DNA of 64,000 bases from Runella zeae DSM 19591 (GCF_000423565.1 NZ_AUIF01000046.1:33251-97250), one strand, 5' to 3'; positions 26,587 to 35,237 are shown, counted from the first letter of the stretch. Numbers and translations are program-made. Notes: a model not told the origin generated them from the sequence alone.

Positions 26587-27426
26587 ATGAAACAAGCAAA
26601 GAAAAACAACCCTAAAGTGTGGTTTATCACAGGCTCTTCTCGTGGTTTTGGCCGTGTGTGGGCCGAGGCGGCACTCCAACGTGGCGATAAGGTAGCAGCT
26701 ACTGCTAGAAATCTCGATAGCCTAGCTGATTTGAGAGATAAATACGCTGAAAATGTACTTACCTTATCACTAGATGTAACCCAAACCGACCAAGTAAAAG
26801 AAGCTGTAACAGCGGCATATAATCATTTTGGGAAACTGGATATTGTTATCAATAATGCGGGCTATTCGCTTGTAGGCACGATAGAAGAAGCTAGCATGGA
26901 GGAAATTAGGGCATTGTATGAAACCAACGTATTAGGCCCCGTAGCTGTTATTCAGGCAGTTTTGCCGTTGCTTCGCCAGCAAGGTTATGGTCATATTTTG
27001 GGCGTTTCCAGCAATTTAGGACACCAAGTCATTCCATTAATTGGCTATTATTGTTCATCAAAATGGGCCTTTGAAGCTATTTATGAAAGCCTAGCCACGG
27101 AAGTGAAGCCATTTGGAATCGACGTGACCATTATTGAGCCAGGTGCGTATGCTACTGAGTTTGGAAGTCCCACATCGTTGAAGTTTTCGGGTAGTTTGCC
27201 ACAGTATGAGGACTTGCGAGCAGCTGTTTTTGATGAAATCAAAAATTATTCGAGGGGTAATCCCAATGCTACTGCATCGGCTATTTTATTGGTAGTAGAT
27301 GCAACCCAACCGCCTCTACGTTTGTTGTTGGGTAGTCATAATCTCACCGCCCTTCGCGAGGTATATGCCGACCGAATCAAAGTTTGGGAAGAATGGCAAG
27401 AAGTAGCAATTGCTGCTCAAGGCTAA
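26587..27426 (+). CDS. Short-chain dehydrogenase/reductase
   Basis: ATG 26587 gives a 279-aa SDR of classical type; the frame is open to 26530 but the N-terminus fits here. It shows the cofactor motif 'ITGSSRGFGR', 'NNAGYS', and the active-site 'GYYCSSKWA' (Tyr and Lys in YxxxK). A following 'EPGAYATEFGSP' block is typical of SDRs related to retinol- or ketoreductases. The substrate is unknown. The neighbouring AraC gene starts 63 bp downstream on the same strand, and regulators often control the SDR next to them. Confidence 0.9.
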   Translation: MKQAKKNNPKVWFITGSSRGFGRVWAEAALQRGDKVAATARNLDSLADLRDKYAENVLTLSLDVTQTDQVKEAVTAAYNHFGKLDIVINNAGYSLVGTIEEASMEEIRALYETNVLGPVAVIQAVLPLLRQQGYGHILGVSSNLGHQVIPLIGYYCSSKWAFEAIYESLATEVKPFGIDVTIIEPGAYATEFGSPTSLKFSGSLPQYEDLRAAVFDEIKNYSRGNPNATASAILLVVDATQPPLRLLLGSHNLTALREVYADRIKVWEEWQEVAIAAQG

Positions 27427-27448
27427 AGACAATTATCTGTTCTGCAAT

Positions 27449-27467
27449 GAGCACTGCACTAGTGCTC
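27449..27467. promoter_or_regulatory. Inverted repeat between SDR and AraC genes
   Basis: GAGCACT (27449-27455) and AGTGCTC (27461-27467) are exact complements with a 5-base loop, and the centre contains the 10-bp palindrome GCACTAGTGC. It lies 23 bp before the AraC start, a plausible operator position. The function is inferred from position only. Confidence 0.3.
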
Positions 27468-27489
27468 GTTGCGAAGACTCAAACCAACC

Positions 27490-28443
27490 ATGTCAGCACT
27501 GTCAATGAAAAAAACCGATGCATCTCTCCTCAAGTTTGGTTCGCTCACCGAAGCGATGAAGGTTATTGGTTTTCCTCCGCCTCAACATCCTTTGATTGCA
27601 TTATTGAACGGAATCGATAGCCCGATACTTGCTAATGCTCCTCAGGAGGGCCATGTGTTGAGTTTTTATAAGATAGCTTTTCGCCCTAACCTTGGTGGGC
27701 AACTACGCTATGGACAAACTCATTTTGATTTTAACGAAGGTGGAATGTTTTTTGCTGCTCCTAATCAAGTAGTAGCAGGAAGCCTAGATGAGCGAAATCA
27801 GCATGGAGCTCCTTGTACTCGACATGAAATCGCGATATTGATTCATCCAGATTTTCTACTGAACTATCCTTTAGCTTCTAAAATCAAGAAATACCACTTT
27901 TTTTCGTATTCGGTCAATGAAGCGCTGCATTTATCGGAAAAAGAAAAAAACATTATTTTGAATCTTTTACGAACGATTGAAGATGAACTAACGAGTCGTA
28001 TCGATGAGCTTAGCCATGATGTGATTATGGCACAACTGGAACTGTTGTTGAATTATGCACAGCGATTCTATAAACGTCAATTCATGACCCGAAAGTCGCT
28101 TAATCATACATTACTTCAGCAATTTGACGATTTGCTGGAGGCGTATTTTAATGACGAGACATCGTTGCAGAAGGGTATTCCCAAAGTGCAGTACCTAGCC
28201 GACCGTTTGGCTATTTCTGCGGGGTACTTAAGCGATATGCTGCGAGCGCTTACTGGTCAAAATGCTCAACATCATATCCATGAAAAACTAATCGAAAAGG
28301 CCAAAACAAAGCTTTCAACAACGGATTTGTCGGTAAGCGAAATCGCTTATGAGCTTGGTTTTGAGCATCCCCAGAGTTTCAGTAAGTTATTTAAAAGTAA
28401 AACCAGGCAAAGCCCATTGGAATTTCGGACGAGTTTTAATTGA
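27490..28443 (+). CDS. AraC-family transcriptional regulator
   Basis: ATG 27490 is preferred over the TTG at 27469; it gives 317 aa. The N-terminal half is a cupin-like ligand domain (about 30-150, 'FAPNQVVAGSLDERN'-type strands with many His). The C-terminal half is an AraC DNA-binding domain with 'DRLAISAGYLSDMLRALTGQ' and 'SEIAYELGFEHPQSFSKLFKSKTRQSPLEFR'. It follows the SDR gene by 63 bp. Its ligand and targets are unknown; the SDR gene is the obvious candidate. Confidence 0.87.
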   Translation: MSALSMKKTDASLLKFGSLTEAMKVIGFPPPQHPLIALLNGIDSPILANAPQEGHVLSFYKIAFRPNLGGQLRYGQTHFDFNEGGMFFAAPNQVVAGSLDERNQHGAPCTRHEIAILIHPDFLLNYPLASKIKKYHFFSYSVNEALHLSEKEKNIILNLLRTIEDELTSRIDELSHDVIMAQLELLLNYAQRFYKRQFMTRKSLNHTLLQQFDDLLEAYFNDETSLQKGIPKVQYLADRLAISAGYLSDMLRALTGQNAQHHIHEKLIEKAKTKLSTTDLSVSEIAYELGFEHPQSFSKLFKSKTRQSPLEFRTSFN

Positions 28444-28497
28444 TTCTTAAGTGCTCATTTCGCTGCTTTATCCCTTTCAAAATCAATTACTTCTGTG

Positions 28498-28505
28498 TAG
28501 TTTTG
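28498..28505 (+). promoter_or_regulatory. TAnnTTTG -7 box very close to the Rpn-like gene start
   Basis: TAGTTTTG is a full match to the Bacteroidota -7 consensus and ends 4 bp before the ATG at 28510. If used, it would yield a nearly leaderless mRNA. No clear -33 TTTG is present (the best is TTTC, 18 bp upstream). Confidence 0.35.
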
Positions 28506-28509
28506 CTGT

Positions 28510-29325
28510 ATGAAGCAGAGTAAAAATCAGGCGAGTCAATACGATAAGATTTTTAAGGAGAATATAGAAGCAGTTATTCCAAGTTTGATGCAAAATGTAT
28601 TGGGAATTACAACTGTTTTAAGGGAAGAACTGCCTGACGATGTGCAACATACTAAGGAGAGAAAGCCAGATGTATTAAAAAAAGTAACGGATAGTTTGGG
28701 CAATACCTTTGTGTTGCAAATTGAATTTCAGGTATCCAATGAATCTGAAATGGTCTATCGGATGGCCGAGTATTATGTAATGCTTGAACGGAAATATAAA
28801 TTACCCATTGAGCAGTTTGTACTATTTCTTGGTTCCTCAAAGCCTAAAATGTCAACAAATATCGAGAGCAAACATTTGAAATTTGATTTTGCCATGATTG
28901 CTTTCGCAGAACTTGATTTTCATATTTTTCTCAATTCGACTAAACCAGAAGAGGTGATTTTGAGTGTTTTAGCAAATTTTGCCCAAGAGACACCCGAAAA
29001 TGCTCTCAAGCAGATAATCCTCCGTTTGGAAGAAACTACCGAAGGGGATTTGTCGTTAAAAAGGTACTTCAAACAGTTGCGAATATTAGCTCAACTGCGT
29101 AAATTGGAAAGAATATTAAAACTAATTGTCATGGATAGTATTGCAAAATATATTGATGAAAAAAAAGACGTGGCTTTTTTGATAGGTCAGGAGAAAGCAC
29201 AAGTTAAGTTTGTGACCAATCTGCTCTTAGAAAGTGATTTTACAGTCGAAAAAATTGCTAAAATTGCGAGTGTATCAGTTGAGTTTGTCAAGAAAGTAAA
29301 AGGAGCAATTACCATAGATAAATAG
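28510..29325 (+). CDS. Rpn-family PD-(D/E)XK nuclease-like protein
   Basis: The 271-aa protein has a variant PD-(D/E)XK core: 'KERKPDVLKKVTDSLGNTFVLQIEFQVSNE' (Asp, then the E-x-Q form of E-x-K), 'MVYRMAEYYVMLERKY' and 'PIEQFVLFLGSSK'. The C-terminus ends in a helix pair ('FTVEKIAKIASVSVEFVKKVKGAI') typical of Rpn and 'PD-(D/E)XK transposase' annotations. Family members are recombination-promoting DNA endonucleases often carried in variable regions. There is no transposon end or partner gene beside it. A near-leaderless start is possible. Confidence 0.75.
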   Translation: MKQSKNQASQYDKIFKENIEAVIPSLMQNVLGITTVLREELPDDVQHTKERKPDVLKKVTDSLGNTFVLQIEFQVSNESEMVYRMAEYYVMLERKYKLPIEQFVLFLGSSKPKMSTNIESKHLKFDFAMIAFAELDFHIFLNSTKPEEVILSVLANFAQETPENALKQIILRLEETTEGDLSLKRYFKQLRILAQLRKLERILKLIVMDSIAKYIDEKKDVAFLIGQEKAQVKFVTNLLLESDFTVEKIAKIASVSVEFVKKVKGAITIDK

Positions 29326-29333
29326 CTCCAAAA

Positions 29334-30395
29334 ATGAGCTTTGGAGATAAAGTATTGTTCTTTTTTAGTGCATTGGGAGCGTTTAATGGCCTCATTCTAA
29401 GCCTATATTTTTTCTTCTTTACGGCCAAAAAATACCTTTCTAACTACCTACTTGGGGCGTTGTTGTTGGTGTTGAGTATCCGAATTGGTAAGTCAGTCGT
29501 TTATTTCTTTGATTACAGTTTGCCCAAAATATACCTGCAAATTGGGCTTACCGCTTGTTTTTTTATCGGCCCTTTCTTATATTTTTTCGTCAAGTCCGAA
29601 ATTCAGCAAATTCGTAGTATGCCCAAATCGTGGGTATGGCAGCTGGTGTTTTGGCTGTTGACCATCCTGACGGTTGGCGTGTTGTATCCCTATGAAATAG
29701 TGCCAGCGTGGTGGCGCCATTACATCATCCCCCTTATCTATTTGCAGTGGGGCGTCTATATCGCTTTTTCGGGTTGGACAATTGGGCCCCTTCTGAAAAA
29801 AATACGCCGAAAAGAAAGCCTTAAAACTTTTGAAAAATGGGTTTTAACGATTGTGGGAGGTGTATTTTTACTGTTTACTTCGTACGTATGGGCTATTTTC
29901 AATATCATCAAAGGAAGTTACATCTTTGGGGCGCTTTATTTCTCTATCATTATTTATTCGATTGTGCTTATCCTGCTTTATCGCAAGAAAACCAACGATT
30001 TGTCTTCTTTTACAACCCCAAAGTACGTTGATAAAAAACTGGATGAGCAGGAAGCCGAATTGATCATTGGCAAGCTAAAACGGGTGATGGAAGAGAAAAA
30101 ACTTTTTAAAGACCCTAACTTGAAATTAAATGACCTAGCCAAAGAAATCGGGGTTTCAGGGCATCAACTGTCGCAGCTTTTGAACGACCATGTGGAGAAA
30201 AATTTTTCACTGTTTGTCAATGAATATCGGATTGAGGAAGCCTGTACAATCTTATCCTCCAACCTTCATTTGACCATAGATGCCATCGGAGATGAAGTTG
30301 GGTTCAATTCCAAATCTACTTTTTTTGCCACCTTCAAAAAGATTAAAGGCTTGACACCCAGCATGTACCAAAAACAAGCCGCTCCAGATTTATAA
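29334..30395 (+). CDS. Membrane AraC-type regulator (multi-TM plus HTH)
   Basis: The 353-aa protein has about seven hydrophobic helices in its first 225 residues, starting 'VLFFFSALGAFNGLILSLYFFFF'. A C-terminal AraC DNA-binding domain (about 250-350) follows, with 'DLAKEIGVSGHQLSQLLNDH' and 'IGDEVGFNSKSTFFATFKKIKGLTPSMYQ'. This combination is common in Bacteroidota and puts the regulator in the inner membrane, where it may sense a lipid-soluble or envelope signal. It lies 8 bp after the Rpn-like gene and 110 bp before the sugar dehydrogenase gene. Confidence 0.87.
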   Translation: MSFGDKVLFFFSALGAFNGLILSLYFFFFTAKKYLSNYLLGALLLVLSIRIGKSVVYFFDYSLPKIYLQIGLTACFFIGPFLYFFVKSEIQQIRSMPKSWVWQLVFWLLTILTVGVLYPYEIVPAWWRHYIIPLIYLQWGVYIAFSGWTIGPLLKKIRRKESLKTFEKWVLTIVGGVFLLFTSYVWAIFNIIKGSYIFGALYFSIIIYSIVLILLYRKKTNDLSSFTTPKYVDKKLDEQEAELIIGKLKRVMEEKKLFKDPNLKLNDLAKEIGVSGHQLSQLLNDHVEKNFSLFVNEYRIEEACTILSSNLHLTIDAIGDEVGFNSKSTFFATFKKIKGLTPSMYQKQAAPDL

Positions 30396-30505
30396 AACCG
30401 TACTACTGAATTCAACATCCAGAACCTTTGATAGTAAAGTTCCTGTGATTTTTGAACCGCAAAACGAAGCGTTTTCGTTTTGATCAACTTCAAAAGAACT
30501 TTAAG

Positions 30506-32014
30506 ATGAAAAAAGGATTGTTGCTTGTGTTTTTATTAACCCATTTTTTTACTGCCATTGCCCAAAGTGCCCCCACCGAAAGGCAACTGATTGAAAACAC
30601 CATTCAATTGTATTTTGACGGGTGGGCTACTGGCGATACCACAAAAGTGGGGAAAGCTATGCACGCATCGTGTCATTTGAAAAACTACCGCGAAGGCACA
30701 TTTGTCGATTATTCGCGAAGTCAGTACCTAAGTTTTTTTCGGCCGCATCCAAGACCCAAAAACTTGACTACACGCATCGTAACGATTGATGTTACTGACA
30801 ACATGGGAAGTGCAAAAGTGGAAATCAGTACGGAGAAAGACTTGTTTACTGATTATTTCAACCTTATGAAAACCAATGAAGGTTGGGTAATTGCGGACAA
30901 AGTCTCGACCCGAAAATCGCACAAAGTCGTGGATGTAAATGCCATTCAGCTTCAGAAAGAAATTATCGTTGAGGGATTAAAACGCCCTTGGAGCATGGCT
31001 TTTGTTTCTGAAGAGGAGGTACTTATTTCAGAAAAAGAGGGCGATTTACTTCAATTGAATGTAGTGACTAAAGAAAGGAAAAAGGTTCAAGGTTTCCCCA
31101 CCGACGTAGAGGATAGCCTTGGTACGTTTGGGGATAACACGGGAAAATTTGAAGTGCTGCTTGACCCAGATTTTAAGAAAAATAAGTACGTTTATTTGTC
31201 TTATGCCGCCAAAGCCCCTCAAGGAAGAACCACCAAGATAGTGAGAGCAATACTCGAAAATGGAGCTTTGCAGCAAATAAAAGTCCTTTTTATAGCGACC
31301 CCATTCACGTACGAGCGCGTGCATTATGGGGGAGGGATGGCGTTTGGAAGTGACGGTAAACTGTACTTTACCATTGGCGAGCGGCTGTTTACGGAAAAAG
31401 ATGAGCCTGCATTGCCCATTGCCCAAAACAAAGCAGATAAACGAGGGAAAATTTACCGCATTAATTCCGATGGGACGATTCCTAGCGATAACCCTACCTT
31501 TGGAGAAAAAGCCATTCCTGGATTATACGCCATGGGTATCAGAGCCGCGCAAGGAATCACCCTCAATGCCAAAACGAACCAGCTGTGGTTTAGCGAACAC
31601 GGAACGCACCAAGGCGATGAACTCAACGTGCTAAAAGCAGGTGCGAATTATGGTTGGCCCATGAAAACAACAGGTAAGTACCGTTTCGCGGAATTTGAAC
31701 GGAAGCCTATTGAAGGCAACGATTACACTGAGCCCGCTTGGTCTTGGTCACAAACGGTCGCACCTACGGGCATACATTTTTATTCGGGAAACGAATTTGC
31801 CGCTTGGAACCAACATTTGCTGGTAGGTGGATTATCAAAAGGTAGTGTATGGAGGCTTGCGGTTGAGGGAGAAATAATCAAAAGCGCGGAAGAACTATTC
31901 ACGGATGAGCGTTTACGGATTAGAAAAGTGACGCAAAGTCCTGCGGGGAAATTGTATTTACTTTCGGATGAACTCAATGGGAAATTGATTAGGGTAAAAA
32001 ACGGAGCCTTTTGA
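30506..32014 (+). CDS. Exported sugar dehydrogenase fused to an NTF2-like domain
   Basis: ATG 30506 starts a signal peptide ('MKKGLLLVFLLTHFFTAIAQ'), giving 502 aa. Residues about 22-135 form an NTF2/lumazine-binding-like domain ('LIENTIQLYFDGWATGDTTKVGKAMH' and 'TDYFNLMKTNEGWVIADKV'). Residues about 155-500 form a six-bladed glucose/sorbosone dehydrogenase propeller, with 'LKRPWSMAFV', 'HYGGGMAFGSDGKLYFTIGE' and 'WFSEHGTHQGDELNVLKAGANYGWP'. PQQ-dependent enzymes of this fold oxidise sugars in the periplasm. Most family members lack the N-terminal extension. Regulated perhaps by the membrane AraC gene just before it. Confidence 0.85.
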   Translation: MKKGLLLVFLLTHFFTAIAQSAPTERQLIENTIQLYFDGWATGDTTKVGKAMHASCHLKNYREGTFVDYSRSQYLSFFRPHPRPKNLTTRIVTIDVTDNMGSAKVEISTEKDLFTDYFNLMKTNEGWVIADKVSTRKSHKVVDVNAIQLQKEIIVEGLKRPWSMAFVSEEEVLISEKEGDLLQLNVVTKERKKVQGFPTDVEDSLGTFGDNTGKFEVLLDPDFKKNKYVYLSYAAKAPQGRTTKIVRAILENGALQQIKVLFIATPFTYERVHYGGGMAFGSDGKLYFTIGERLFTEKDEPALPIAQNKADKRGKIYRINSDGTIPSDNPTFGEKAIPGLYAMGIRAAQGITLNAKTNQLWFSEHGTHQGDELNVLKAGANYGWPMKTTGKYRFAEFERKPIEGNDYTEPAWSWSQTVAPTGIHFYSGNEFAAWNQHLLVGGLSKGSVWRLAVEGEIIKSAEELFTDERLRIRKVTQSPAGKLYLLSDELNGKLIRVKNGAF

Positions 32015-32089
32015 AAATAGCGGTGTTAGTGGCTTGTTTCATCAAAATAATTGATGTAGCGGAGGGCTTGCATGAGGAGGAGGCGTTGA

Positions 32090-32554
32090 TTATTGGTTAA
32101 AATGTATTTTCATTCCTTCATGGGTAGCTTGAAAGCCCAAATTTTCGTAAAAACGAATGGCATCGGGGCGTTTTTTATCCGTGGTGAGTTGGAGAAGGTG
32201 AGCACCTCGTTCTTTAGAGCGTTCAATCGCCCATTCGAAGAAAAGATGTCCGATACCTTGGCCACGATAGTCTCTTCGAATACGTACGGCCTCAATTTGA
32301 GCCCTGATTCCGCCTTGGTAGGTCAAATAGGGGATAGAAGTCAGTTGTAAAGTACCTATAATTTCGACGTTCTCGTTTTCGACGATAATCAATTCTTGGT
32401 TTGAATCTTGATCGATGCTGGCAAAAGCTTGGTAATAAACTTCGGGAAGTGGGTCTTGAAAATTTTCCCGCGATTTGCCTAAATCATCATCGGCCAACAT
32501 TTGTACAATGAGAAATACGTCTTCTTTCGTGGCTTTTCTAAATGTTAAATTCAT
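32090..32554 (-). CDS. GNAT-family N-acetyltransferase
   Basis: ATG 32554 gives 154 aa starting 'MNLTFRKATKEDVFLIVQML', a typical GNAT beginning; the frame continues to 32656 inside the AraC gene and that extension is unlikely. The acetyl-CoA site is clear in 'VRIRRDYRGQGIGHLFFEWAIERSKERG'. The acceptor (an amine of a protein, antibiotic or metabolite) cannot be inferred. The gene starts 29 bp after the AraC gene on the same strand, so the two are likely cotranscribed. Confidence 0.88.
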   Translation of the reverse strand: MNLTFRKATKEDVFLIVQMLADDDLGKSRENFQDPLPEVYYQAFASIDQDSNQELIIVENENVEIIGTLQLTSIPYLTYQGGIRAQIEAVRIRRDYRGQGIGHLFFEWAIERSKERGAHLLQLTTDKKRPDAIRFYENLGFQATHEGMKIHFNQ

Positions 32555-32583
32555 AGAGCAATAGTAAAAAGGAATAGACAAAT

Positions 32584-33429
32584 TTACAAAACAGGAGCTA
32601 CATTTTTCCGAAAAGCAGTAGGATTGCAGCCCGTGTATTTTCGGAATTGCTTGCAAAAATGGCTTTCGTCCGTAAACCCAAATTCATGGGCAATTTCGGT
32701 CAAGGTCATGGAGCTATAGAGAAGCCTAGCTTCAATCAACTTAATGCGGTGTTTGACAATAAATTGCTTGAGCGATTCTCCCGTTTGTTTTTTAAAAAAG
32801 ATACTTACGTAGGTAGGCGCTAGGTGAAACTCCTCGGCAATTCGTTCCATACTGAGTTTTTCGGGCTCATAAATGTGTTGTTTGATGTACCTCAGTATCG
32901 CCTCGGCAGCATTCGATTCTTCCGATTTGGCGGGAGTTTGTTGGGAGAGGTTTCGAGCCAAAATCAGCAGAATACTCCGCATTAAACTGTCTCGTATCAT
33001 TTCAAAATGTGTCGATGGAGTGTTATCGTACTCACTTTCAAGTATTTCCAAAAGTTGATGCAGCTTTTGTTGTTCTAGCTTATTATGCACTATTGTCCCT
33101 CGGCTTTGGGTAGAGGTAAATAGGAGCGATTGAAAAATTTGCTGCCAATATTTATCGGTAGAAGTGTGGGTTTTGCTATAAGATTCGTTGAAGCGGATAA
33201 AACAAAATTCGGTAATCGACGCTATATCAAACGAATGAAAATCTTCGGGACCCAACAAAAATACATCTCCTTGCTCATACGGATAAGTATTTCCATTGAT
33301 ATTGTGGCTACCAAATCCCTTCAAAATAAAGATAATTTCGTAATAAGTGTGCTTATGTACAGGGTGTTCCCATTGGGCTGCTTCAAAATGGTAGATATTA
33401 AACGGACTGTGTAAAACGTAGCGTTTCAT
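32584..33429 (-). CDS. AraC-family transcriptional regulator
   Basis: The 281-aa protein has a cupin N-terminal domain (about 1-130, with 'EHPVHKHTYYEIIFILKGFGSHNINGN') and a C-terminal AraC DNA-binding domain with 'IAEEFHLAPTYVSIFFKKQTGESL' and 'IAHEFGFTDESHFCKQFRKYTGCNPTAFRK'. The His-rich cupin may bind a sugar. It is divergent from the Dabb and DUF1080 genes across a 309-bp gap and followed by the GNAT gene, so it could act in either direction. Confidence 0.87.
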   Translation of the reverse strand: MKRYVLHSPFNIYHFEAAQWEHPVHKHTYYEIIFILKGFGSHNINGNTYPYEQGDVFLLGPEDFHSFDIASITEFCFIRFNESYSKTHTSTDKYWQQIFQSLLFTSTQSRGTIVHNKLEQQKLHQLLEILESEYDNTPSTHFEMIRDSLMRSILLILARNLSQQTPAKSEESNAAEAILRYIKQHIYEPEKLSMERIAEEFHLAPTYVSIFFKKQTGESLKQFIVKHRIKLIEARLLYSSMTLTEIAHEFGFTDESHFCKQFRKYTGCNPTAFRKNVAPVL

Positions 33430-33738
33430 CGAAAGAAGGTGCGTTATTTTTTACCAAAATAAGATGGATTTTTACAGAATAATACAAACGTCTTCTTCCT
33501 AATTTTGCAGTAAAGATGTTTTAGGACATTTTTCTGCACTTAACCTATGATGAAATTTTACAGATAAGTACGGTGCTAAGGCTAAGTACAAAGTATTGTT
33601 TTTGGCTTCGCTGTTTGTGGTGAAGTCAAAAACACCTGTATACATTCGGTAGAGTTCTCGGATAGATAAGTTGCCCTGATGTAGTTCAAACTTAAGAACC
33701 CAAAATTAAGGATAAACAAACTTAAAAATTTACAGAGA
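33430..33738. other. Gap without a gene between divergent AraC and Dabb genes
   Basis: The 309-bp stretch is AT-rich. TAATTTTG at 33499-33506 is a full -7 consensus on the plus strand but has no good -33 partner and would leave a long leader. TTTTTGGCTTC (33599-33609) and GAAGTCAAAAA (33622-33632) are complementary with one G-U pair. An overlapping minus-strand frame here has no family similarity. Confidence 0.4.
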
Positions 33739-34140
33739 ATGAAATTGATAAAAAGACGAGCACTACTTAAGAAAGCAGCCCTTGCTTCTACAGCATCTGT
33801 GATAGGACTTACGGCTGAAGCCAAAAAGGATAAAAAGGTGTTTGTGCACCACGTATATTTTTGGCTGAAAAACCCCGCAAGTGAAGCCGACCGTAAAAAA
33901 CTCATCGAAGGCTTGACGGCATTGGCAAAGGTGCCGACGATTCGGATGCACAATATCGGCTTGCCTGCAAGCACAAACCGTAGTGTTATCGAACGTAGCT
34001 ATGCTGTATCTTGGTTGTGCTTTTTTGATAATTTGGAAGAAGAAGAAATCTACCAAAAACACCCGATTCACCTCAAGTTTGTGGAAGACTATTCGCACCT
34101 GTGGGAGAAAGTAATTGTGTACGATTCGGTGCAGATTTAA
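33739..34140 (+). CDS. Dabb-domain (stress-responsive barrel) protein with Tat-like signal
   Basis: The 133-aa product opens with a twin-arginine-like leader ('LIKRRALLKKAALASTASVIGL') and then has the small ferredoxin-like Dabb domain: 'VFVHHVYFWLKNPASEADRKKLIEGL', 'SYAVSWLCFFDNLEEEEIYQKHPIHLKFV' and a C-terminal 'VIVYDSVQI'. Dabb domains form dimeric beta-barrels of varied use. Here the protein is exported and directly precedes the DUF1080 protein gene (34 bp), which suggests a shared role, perhaps in sugar processing. The exact function is unknown. Confidence 0.8.
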   Translation: MKLIKRRALLKKAALASTASVIGLTAEAKKDKKVFVHHVYFWLKNPASEADRKKLIEGLTALAKVPTIRMHNIGLPASTNRSVIERSYAVSWLCFFDNLEEEEIYQKHPIHLKFVEDYSHLWEKVIVYDSVQI

Positions 34141-34174
34141 CCACAAAATTCCCCTCTTTATAACTTCTTATCTC

Positions 34175-35047
34175 ATGAAGAGCATTTCTTCGATTATAAT
34201 TGTTTTAGTATCGGGTATTTTGTGTGAGGCTTTTGGGCAGTCGCAAGGGTGGGAGTCACTTTTAGATAACAATATGACTCAATGGGAAAATTATCTAAGC
34301 TATCGTCACAAAGAGGGATATAATGGTAAAATACCGAAAAATGCTGAAGGCAAAGAAATTGCCCCTATTGGTTATAACAAAGATGAGTTCGGGGTGTTTT
34401 CGGTTATCAATGAACCCGAGGGGCCTGTGCTACGGGTAAGTGGAGAGATTTATGGCTGTGTGTTTACGCGCAAGGCATATGAGAATTATCATTTAACGCT
34501 TCAAGTAAAGTGGGGGCAAAAAAAGTACGAACCTCGCATCGATAAATTAAAAGACTCGGGTATTTTGTACCATTCCATAGGAGAAGCAGGAGCCGAATAT
34601 TGGCGTACGTGGATGCTTTCACAAGAGTTTCAGATCATGGAAGGACATATGGGAGACTTTTGGTGTCAGTCTACTTCTGCTATTGATATTCGGTCGTATC
34701 CCGCAGAAGGGGTTATGAATAGAGTAGCTAATGCAAAACAACCCTTTCGGACTTTCAGGTCGGGACAAGAGTATTTTTGTCTTCGTTCTGAAAACTACGA
34801 AAGTCCTGATAATGAATGGACTAGACTAGATTTAATTTGCTTTGATGGAAAAAGTCTCCATATTGTCAATGGGCATGTAGTGATGGTTCTGAAAGATTCG
34901 CGCTATATTTTACCAGATGGCAAAGCAGTACCCATGAAGAGTGGCAAAATCCAATTACAAAGCGAGGCGGCGGAGGTTTTTTACAGAGACGTTCGCATAA
35001 AAGCTTTAACTGAACTTCCCGAAGAATACGCTAGATTGTTTGATTAG
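34175..35047 (+). CDS. DUF1080 exported protein (3-keto-disaccharide hydrolase domain)
   Basis: ATG 34175 begins a signal peptide ('MKSISSIIIVLVSGILCEAFGQ'), giving 290 aa. The rest is a DUF1080 jelly roll: 'GWESLLDNNMTQWENY', 'YGCVFTRKAYENYHLTLQVKWG', 'DSGILYHSIG', 'EFQIMEGHMGDFW' and 'EWTRLDLICFDGKSLHIVNGHVVMVLKD'. Some DUF1080 proteins cleave 3-keto-disaccharides; the Glu/Asp-rich centre would suit that. It is the second gene of a pair with the Dabb protein and closes at a strong terminator. Confidence 0.87.
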   Translation: MKSISSIIIVLVSGILCEAFGQSQGWESLLDNNMTQWENYLSYRHKEGYNGKIPKNAEGKEIAPIGYNKDEFGVFSVINEPEGPVLRVSGEIYGCVFTRKAYENYHLTLQVKWGQKKYEPRIDKLKDSGILYHSIGEAGAEYWRTWMLSQEFQIMEGHMGDFWCQSTSAIDIRSYPAEGVMNRVANAKQPFRTFRSGQEYFCLRSENYESPDNEWTRLDLICFDGKSLHIVNGHVVMVLKDSRYILPDGKAVPMKSGKIQLQSEAAEVFYRDVRIKALTELPEEYARLFD

Positions 35048-35066
35048 GATTGATGTGTGGCTAGTA

Positions 35067-35120
35067 AAATAGCCTCAAACCCCCTATACTAACAGGGTGT
35101 TTGAGGCTATTTTTTGTTTT
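35067..35120 (+). terminator. Strong intrinsic terminator after the DUF1080 gene
   Basis: AAAATAGCCTCAAAC pairs perfectly with GTTTGAGGCTATTTT (15 bp), further inner pairs CCCT/AGGG follow, and the second arm runs into a T-rich tract. The left border of the MITE-like repeat overlaps its end. Confidence 0.88.
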
Positions 35121-35237
35121 TTACCCGCAGAAGTGCGCTGAATAATACAAACGCAGACTTTCGCCGAAAAAAGGGGGCATATAGCCAATAATCTGCGTTT
35201 GTCTGCGACTTCGATCTGCGCCAATCGGCGGGTAAAA
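35119..35237. repeat. MITE-like inverted repeat, about 119 bp
   Basis: The ends TTTTACCCGC (35119-35128) and GCGGGTAAAA (35228-35237) are exact complements. Inside, GCGC pairs with GCGC and AAACGCAGA with TCTGCGTTT, with bulges between, so the whole piece folds into one long interrupted hairpin. The right half also has TCTGCG three times in about 30 bp. No coding capacity is present. Similar TCTGCG-rich intergenic repeats are known from Bacteroidota genomes, but copies elsewhere cannot be checked here. Confidence 0.75.

Noticed and set aside
32015..32089. Short minus-strand frame after the GNAT gene that looks like a protein end
   Set aside because: Only about 25 codons, no family match and no start; chance cannot be excluded.
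33582..33974. 130-codon minus-strand frame over the gap and Dabb gene
   Set aside because: Overlaps the well-supported Dabb gene and resembles no family.
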